In this document: piece after piece, positions 29,801 to 32,603 of the stretch
How the letters are laid out: each line of letters starts with the position of its first letter
Numbering within the stretch: the first letter of the stretch is position 1
Assembly: GCA_050012295.1 (NCBI GenBank)
Contig: JBEKHL010000015.1
Span: 1-32,603, forward strand
Length of the DNA stretch: 32,603 nt
Source of the DNA: UBA6186 sp050012295
GTDB taxonomy: Bacteria; Pseudomonadota; Gammaproteobacteria; UBA6186; Azoamicaceae
Direction of reading: 5' to 3'
Translations under genes and position numbers: made by a program
Notes under the pieces: model-generated
What the model was told of the DNA's origin: nothing
Databases searched by the model: none
The model's input: the letters and a program-made list of their open reading frames with translations, nothing else

Positions 29801-32603
29801 CGGCAAATACTTACACGCAATCTGTTTCGGCAAGTGCTTACGCACAATCTCCAAATCCTGTTTTTATTAATAATAGTAGCGATTTTACTATATCAGACAC
29901 TCAATTAAGTTTATTAAATTCTGGTGCTGGCAATTATAATGGTGCGACATTAACAGTTGCTAGAAGCGGTACTACAAGCTTACAAGATGTATTTTCTTTT
30001 GGACCAATGGCAGATGTAACGTTAACCGGCAATAATCTATACGTAGGCAACAGTATAGTTGCCAATATTACTAATAATAATGGTAAATTACAAATTAGTT
30101 TTGTAAGTACTCATGGAACTATTGTTACTACTGCATTAGCTAGCGAGATTATAGAAGCTATACAATATAGTAATAATTCTCAAGATCCTCCTCCTAGTGT
30201 TAATTTGACATATACATTTAACGATGGACAAGTAGCAGCAGATTCTATAGTTGCTACTAATATTACGGTTGATATTAATCAAACTAATATTGCACCAGTA
30301 AATACTGTTCCGGCCACACAGATTGTTAACGAAAACACCACTTTAACATTTTCTACTAATAATGGTAATGCAATTAGTGTATCAGATATAGATGCTGATG
30401 GTGGATTGGGTGGGATAGGTGGTGCCGAAACAATAACAGTATCTGTTGGACATGGAATATTAAGTTTAAGTGGCGTTAGTGGTTTAGTTAACGTAATTGG
30501 CAATAATACTGGAACTATAACTGCCACTGGAACATTAAGTAGTTTAAATGCAGCATTAAATGGGTTGGTTTATAAACCAACTGCGGATTATTATGGAACT
30601 GACAATTTAACAATTTCAACTAACGATAATGGTAATGTTGGTAGCGGTGGTGCTTTAACTACTACTAATAGCGTAGTTATTAATGTTAATCAATATAATC
30701 TGCCTCCGGCTATTAATAATCTTGGAACCACTTCAGTAAATACTTATATAGAAGGTGGTGCCGCTATATTTGTTAACAATAATGCTAATTTTACTATAAC
30801 TGATTTGCAATTAAATGCGGCTAATTTTGGTAATGGTGATTATGGTGGATCAACTTTAACAATAGCTCGTTCTGGCGGAGCTAATGCAAGTGATATATTT
30901 GTTTTTAATACTATGCCAGATGTTATAGTTAATCCTACTACTTTGACTGCAAATAATATTATAATTGCGAATTATACAAATACTAATGGTCAATTGCAAA
31001 TTAATTTTGTTAATACCGGTGGTGTACCAGTAATTACTACATTGGTTAACGAAATTGTAGAATCTATAATGTATAAGAGTAGTGCTCAAGATCTTACTTC
31101 TAGTATAGTGTTATCTTATACCTTTAATGACGGTATAGGTATGAGCAATTCTGCTGTATCAGCCAATATTATAGTGGATGTTACACAAATTGATCATGCT
31201 CCAATAAATACCGTTCCAACGGCAATACAAACAGTTAATGAAAATACTTACTTAACGTTTTCCATTGGCAATAGTAATGTAATTAGTATATCAGATGTGG
31301 ATGCAGATGCTGGAACAGGCACGGAAGTAGGAACAGAAACAGTAACATTAACAGTTGCTCATGGTATATTAACTTTAAGTGGAGTTGCTGGATTAACTGC
31401 GGTTTCTGGTAATAATACTAACACTATAGTTTTTACTGGAACATTAAGTAATTTAAATGCGGCATTAAATGGGTTGGTGTATACTCCAAATGTTAATTAT
31501 TCTGGTTCAGATCTTTTAACAATATCAACTGATGATAACTCTAATCTTTCTGGTGGTCCTTTAACTACTATAAATACTATAAATTTAAATGTTAATCAAT
31601 ATAGTGTTGCTCCAACTATTAATAATCTTGGTACAACTCAAGCAAGTACTTATGTTGAAGGCGGGACACCAGTTTATATTAATACTAATACTAACTTTAA
31701 TGTGTCTGATCTGCAATTAAACTTACTTAATTCAGGCGTGAGCAATTATAACGGATCTTCTTTAACTATTATGCGATCTGGTGGTGCAAATTCTCAAGAC
31801 GTCTTTTCTTTTGGGGCTATACAAGGTGGTGTATCTGTAGATTATACCGATGGTATTTTACTTGTAGGCAGCAATATAGTTGCTACCTTTACTAGACCTG
31901 CTGGACAGTTACAGCTTACTTTTTCAAGTACTACTGGTGTTGGTGGTACTATTGTAACCAGAACATTGGTTGATAATATTATAGAAGCTATACAATATAC
32001 TAATAATTCTCAGGATCCACCAAGTAGTGTAACCTTAACTTATATTTTTAATGATGGGTTAAATACAGTAAATTCTATTGCATCATCTAATATTGTTGTT
32101 AATATTAACCAAATTGCGGTTGCTCCGGTAAATACAGTTCCAATATCGCAATCTGTAAACGAAAATGCCAATTTAGTATTTTCTGCTGCTAATAATAATC
32201 AAATTAGTGTGTCAGATATTGATGCAGATGGAGGTACCGGTACAGAAATAGGAACCATGACAGTAACATTAACGGTTGCTCATGGTATTTTATCATTAAG
32301 TGAGACTAATGGATTAACTGTAACAGGTAATGGTACTAGTAATACCATAGTTGCAACCGGAACATTAACTAATCTTAATTCAGCGTTAAATGGGTTGAGT
32401 TATACGCCAAATATTAATTATCATGGCGCAGAACTTTTAACAATATCAACGGATGATAATGGTAATGTTGGAATTGGTGGTCCGTTAACAACTACTAATA
32501 CTATAGGTATAACCGTTAATTCATATAATGTTGCGCCAAGCATTAATAATTTAGGTGCAGCGTCTGCAGCTAATTATACCGAAGGTTCTAATGCAGTTTT
32601 TAT
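20899..32603 (+). CDS. Giant repeat-containing adhesin-like protein, partial at the right edge
   Basis: One frame stays open from the ATG at 20899 to the window end, giving more than 3,900 residues. An in-frame TAA at 20887 makes this the first possible ATG; only a weak ribosome-binding site precedes it. Residues 1-200 are hydrophilic with no classical signal peptide. A segment at about 35-85 (DLLSGSVPVYRDGKNLVIV, LTINGFFDGN) resembles the prefix domain of BapA-type secreted adhesins. After a linker, repeats begin near 22400: about 15 units of some 130 residues ending in SYSQ-x-LN and VNDA, each with a YLNGLTFTP motif, then composite cadherin/Ig-like units from 28378. The protein is rich in Asn, Thr, Ser, Gly, Val and Ile; I saw no cysteine in the parts I translated. 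A type I-secreted cell-surface adhesin is the likely role, but the C-terminal secretion signal is outside the window. Confidence 0.85.
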   Translation, partial: MSGKDKTNKNLQINDAGKVDNSNNADNSAANIGISVKDLLSGSVPVYRDGKNLVIVENHQKLTINGFFDGNHSLSMHFSDGVYNSSEILQQLNDSSVIVGNFHDLDNVLSNALSTHHAQQEDLSIHKKHSTDQFHQQVESNQISPQLLQHVGQEVELQSGMVTDKQQDLNASTVITHTLSEQPSNIEIVSGAVAASPTAIVVPKIVESVPTPPSAALTNDATITGDGSPTGGFAAGSFFVAVPIQVQEPDNIGDVKIQLVGNISGGAQNNIYIYQNLGSYFPINASQLAPYLHSVVSFEQPASVITSDFLNQNIMFVVNPPGYSATGNNTYDYVVKITTNSLPNVPLENVSTDATSNVEYILLPVVVNSTGASVESANLYPTMAALEAAVTNPDPNLSVASVHGNVSFIVNDPSATSTTSSSNSIKPIGSGTITGPGNNITLIGGTATEVATDDSTIVFTPTAGYVGLGGYSYTVVTPAGPGNPTSTSSTNYVIYNVVSAPNQLVNSLGAQIVFSNANGNAITIADTAGASASDLSKTIEVQLSAVNGTVSLGTNITGSNIVTNSSSNVITITDNVANINNYLNGLIFTSNGQSGAQINVVVDNLRNTSINPGSGLSYEQTINIATNNTTITIPQTAVNVDSVSSLVNLPGGNDLKIGDLVGGSNATITVRLSAANGTIGFSGSVSNATITSGHNNTITITDTVSNINADLNQLTFTPVAGVNNGSITVLANDISGVAITDPSSNSQTLNIVVNDAVVAVPTQTINTDMSLVLSTTNGNAITISDAANASNIAVQLNSNNGIIGSNNPLTGVTVTGNNSGSMTITGSVANVNNYLNGLMFTPNSNFSGATSISVLVNDISGMTGTTIGAASSASYSKILNIDVNDAKSTIVSQTVNLDNTDVSTALAIPINAITISDASSAANNVIVQLSVANNGGTLASTGSTSNLTITGGGTGVMTITGSVTNINHYLQGLTFTPTVGFSGQANITVLTNDLSGVTGATIGSASNASYSQILNVEVNDARSTVVSQTINLDNTDTSTALLIPITNAITIIDASGAAGNIMVQLNVANNGGTLSSIGSISNLNITGSGTGVLTITGSVANINTYLNGLTFTPTVGFSGAANITVLTNDISGVTSATIGSVSNASYSQMLNIEVNDARSTVVSQTINLDNTDASAALSLPIPNAITIIDTSSAANNVMVQLSVANNGGTLASTGSAANLTITGSGTGIMSITGGITNINNYLQHLTFTPTSGFSGATSITVLTNDLSGITNATIGVASNASYSQILNLEVNDARATVVSQTINLDNTDSSTALSIPVTNAITIIDASSAASNVMVQLSVANNGGTLASTGSAANLTVTGSGTGVVTITGNVANINTYLNSLTFTPTVGFSGQANITVLTNDLSGITGATIGSVSNASYSQTLNIEVNDARSTVVSQTINLDNTDTSTALSIPITNAITIVDVSSAANNVMVQLSVANNGGTLASTGSAANLTITGGGTGVLTITGSIANINNYLNNLTFTPTNGFSGQANITVLTNDLSGVTSATVGTPSSASYSQTLNIDVNDARTTVVSQTINLDNTNNSMALSMPINNAITIVDASSAASNVMVQLSVANNGGTLASTVSVSNLTVTGSGTSVLTITGNVANINSYLNSLTFTPTVGFSGAANITVLTNDLAGITSSIIGVSSNASYSQTLNVEVNDATTKIPIQTIDINTPLILSTANGNAITVSDTSNSNIMVQLNVANNAGSISSSNSVTALTSVNVNASGTTMTLVGAAANINAYLNGLTFTPSSTFSGATNITVLVNDIAGTTGATISTSTSASYSQSLNIFVNDATTTIPVQTVNIDTPLVLSVANGNAITVSDASNANIMVQLNVANNSGIISSNNSSTPLVSVSGNSSGSMTLVGSAVNINAYLNGLTFTPNSNFSGPTNITVIVNDIAGITGSSISSSGSASYSQTLNVFVNDAIVTEQVTNVNMNTGLVLSSANNNVIQIVDNALATTTNPIVVQLTSANGTLNLSNSFINSHVIIAGANNSASITIQDTLSNINAYLNGLTFTPNANYSGAANITVLANDLPGVSITDPSGATYSKTLNISINDASVVESLASINMNTSVVLSSVNGNVIQIVDGAMAATINPITVQLTATHGTMSLSSSFTNNAVIVGGANNSNYMVITDTLSNINAYLNGLTYTPATNYSGAANITVLANDLPGVLINDSSSYSQVLNIEVNDARILLSSPNVSVDSNAAFFSLAGQNSIQLADSYNPSVVTVQLTATNGTIGLGNLSNSAIQVTHGVNNTITIVDSVSHINAYLGWLTFTPAAGFSGVATITTIVNDIVGVPVTDPSSYSKILNIDVVQVNDATAVLPANTNTYANTDLVLSGVDAIQISDTGPAANSSTINTVQLTATNGILSLGSNFTDSSAIIAGANHSNTITITGTLSNINSYLNGLTFTPTTGFNGVANIKILSSDSPTGLSDPYTNLENVTVNVLKYTPSISDFNPTPATFTAGANPVVIAGSVTISDPNELDSFNGGIGNYSGSTLTIARFGGSNTDDVFSFASVPGVTVNTITGTNNGTLVYNNNVIANFTNGNGQLQIDFVTHNGVVPTTNLANAIVESVQYSNSNQLPPQSVTLAYTFNDGIVHTNVMATTAVNISNYPPAINDLSTVSPNVYSSDTYTSVGSPIIISPTVTIASLHKLDSFNGGLGDYNGASLTITRSSGANLQDVFSFGNIQGNVTVNYDIGAISTGGHTIATFTVGAGQLQINFVSSISATATTALVNNIIDSIQYSNSSLDAPASVNLTYLFNAGVNGNNLFVTATTTVDILQTANPPINAVPVSQSLTENANLVFSTANNNQISVSDVNANGGAETVTLTVTNGVLALSTTNGLTVGGNNTGTVVLTGTLTNLNSALNGLTYTPNINYHGADVLTIATDDNGIYGANGPLTTTNTVALNVAQYNIAPQINDLGTVSANTYTQSVSASAYAQSPNPVFINNSSDFTISDTQLSLLNSGAGNYNGATLTVARSGTTSLQDVFSFGPMADVTLTGNNLYVGNSIVANITNNNGKLQISFVSTHGTIVTTALASEIIEAIQYSNNSQDPPPSVNLTYTFNDGQVAADSIVATNITVDINQTNIAPVNTVPATQIVNENTTLTFSTNNGNAISVSDIDADGGLGGIGGAETITVSVGHGILSLSGVSGLVNVIGNNTGTITATGTLSSLNAALNGLVYKPTADYYGTDNLTISTNDNGNVGSGGALTTTNSVVINVNQYNLPPAINNLGTTSVNTYIEGGAAIFVNNNANFTITDLQLNAANFGNGDYGGSTLTIARSGGANASDIFVFNTMPDVIVNPTTLTANNIIIANYTNTNGQLQINFVNTGGVPVITTLVNEIVESIMYKSSAQDLTSSIVLSYTFNDGIGMSNSAVSANIIVDVTQIDHAPINTVPTAIQTVNENTYLTFSIGNSNVISISDVDADAGTGTEVGTETVTLTVAHGILTLSGVAGLTAVSGNNTNTIVFTGTLSNLNAALNGLVYTPNVNYSGSDLLTISTDDNSNLSGGPLTTINTINLNVNQYSVAPTINNLGTTQASTYVEGGTPVYINTNTNFNVSDLQLNLLNSGVSNYNGSSLTIMRSGGANSQDVFSFGAIQGGVSVDYTDGILLVGSNIVATFTRPAGQLQLTFSSTTGVGGTIVTRTLVDNIIEAIQYTNNSQDPPSSVTLTYIFNDGLNTVNSIASSNIVVNINQIAVAPVNTVPISQSVNENANLVFSAANNNQISVSDIDADGGTGTEIGTMTVTLTVAHGILSLSETNGLTVTGNGTSNTIVATGTLTNLNSALNGLSYTPNINYHGAELLTISTDDNGNVGIGGPLTTTNTIGITVNSYNVAPSINNLGAASAANYTEGSNAVF
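22399..28377 (+). repeat. Type I repeat array in the adhesin (about 15 units)
   Basis: Each unit carries GNAITI(S/V)D, VQL, ITGS, NINxYLNGLTFTP, GFSGxANITVLxNDLSG, and ends SYSQxLNxxVNDA. The SYSQ/SYSK codons begin at 23518, 23923, 24331, 24739, 25147, 25555, 25963, 26362, 26758, 27157, 27550 and 27931. The spacings are 405, five times 408, then 399, 396, 399, 393 and 381 bases. The central copies are the most alike; copies at both ends have drifted. All length changes are multiples of three. Confidence 0.9.
28378..32603 (+). repeat. Type II composite repeats in the adhesin
   Basis: From 28378 the protein changes to a second pattern. Domain A (about 165 residues) starts (P)xINxLGT and contains FTI(S/T)D, NGxxLTIxRSGG, QLQINFV, YSNxSQDPP and YTFNDG. 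Domain B (about 140 residues) starts APxNTVP and contains NENxxLxFS, ISVSDxDADG, LNAALNGLxYTP and LTISTDDN. The INxLG anchor falls at 28378, 28873, 29779, 30712, 31618 and 32542. So one lone A domain is followed by A+B units of 906, 933, 906 and 924 bases. They resemble bacterial cadherin/Ig-like adhesin domains. The array runs off the window. Confidence 0.85.

Noticed and set aside
21333..31089. Many short minus-strand open frames inside the giant adhesin gene
   Set aside because: They recur at the repeat period and are rich in Val, Leu, Ala and Ile as expected from reading the complement of Asn/Thr/Gly-rich repeats. The plus-strand frame is continuous across all of them.

Overview
The window looks like the chromosome of an AT-rich gammaproteobacterium, probably host-associated. 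MiaB, GltX, PhoH and YbeY read as gammaproteobacterial types, and the low GC content, the pair of small PAS proteins and the giant repeat adhesin are reminiscent of Legionellales and similar intracellular groups. That placement rests on protein resemblance judged by eye; no database search was possible.

Bases 1-10200 hold an accessory island with every gene on the minus strand. Read in its own direction it starts next to the 3' end of a tRNA-Glu gene with an unrecognised 256-residue protein. A replication module follows: an AlpA-like regulator, a CHC2 zinc-finger protein and a TOPRIM/ATPase protein, joined by ATGA junctions, then a DUF5681 protein. Beyond it lies a DNA-processing, defence-like module: a DUF2779 protein with two predicted nuclease domains, then a tightly overlapping set of a motif-I-only methyltransferase-like protein, an NPPY-type adenine methyltransferase, and a GIY-YIG/SF2-helicase fusion gene. 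The helicase gene is broken by a one-base frameshift and lacks its second helicase domain. A similar one-base loss trims the end of the zinc-finger gene. The island also carries clustered GTGTACTT sites, a 17-bp hairpin and a dyad before the nuclease gene.

Bases 10278-20676 are mostly core genome. gltX (TTG start) runs leftward into tRNA-Ala(GGC), overlapping it by 10 bases, followed by tRNA-Glu(TTC). Rightward lie tRNA-Met(CAT), a PAP2 phosphatase, miaB, phoH and ybeY, closed by a clear terminator. Next come two tandem PAS-only proteins, a convergent manC gene (GDP-mannose synthesis), and a multi-pass membrane protein overlapping alr (alanine racemase, cell wall).

From 20899 to the right edge a single open frame of more than 3,900 codons encodes the N-terminal part of a giant repetitive surface protein. 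A unique N-terminal region is followed by about 15 units of about 130-136 residues, six of them at an exact 408-bp spacing. After these come composite units of about 302-311 residues, each made of two alternating domain types. The C-terminus and any secretion signal lie outside the window.
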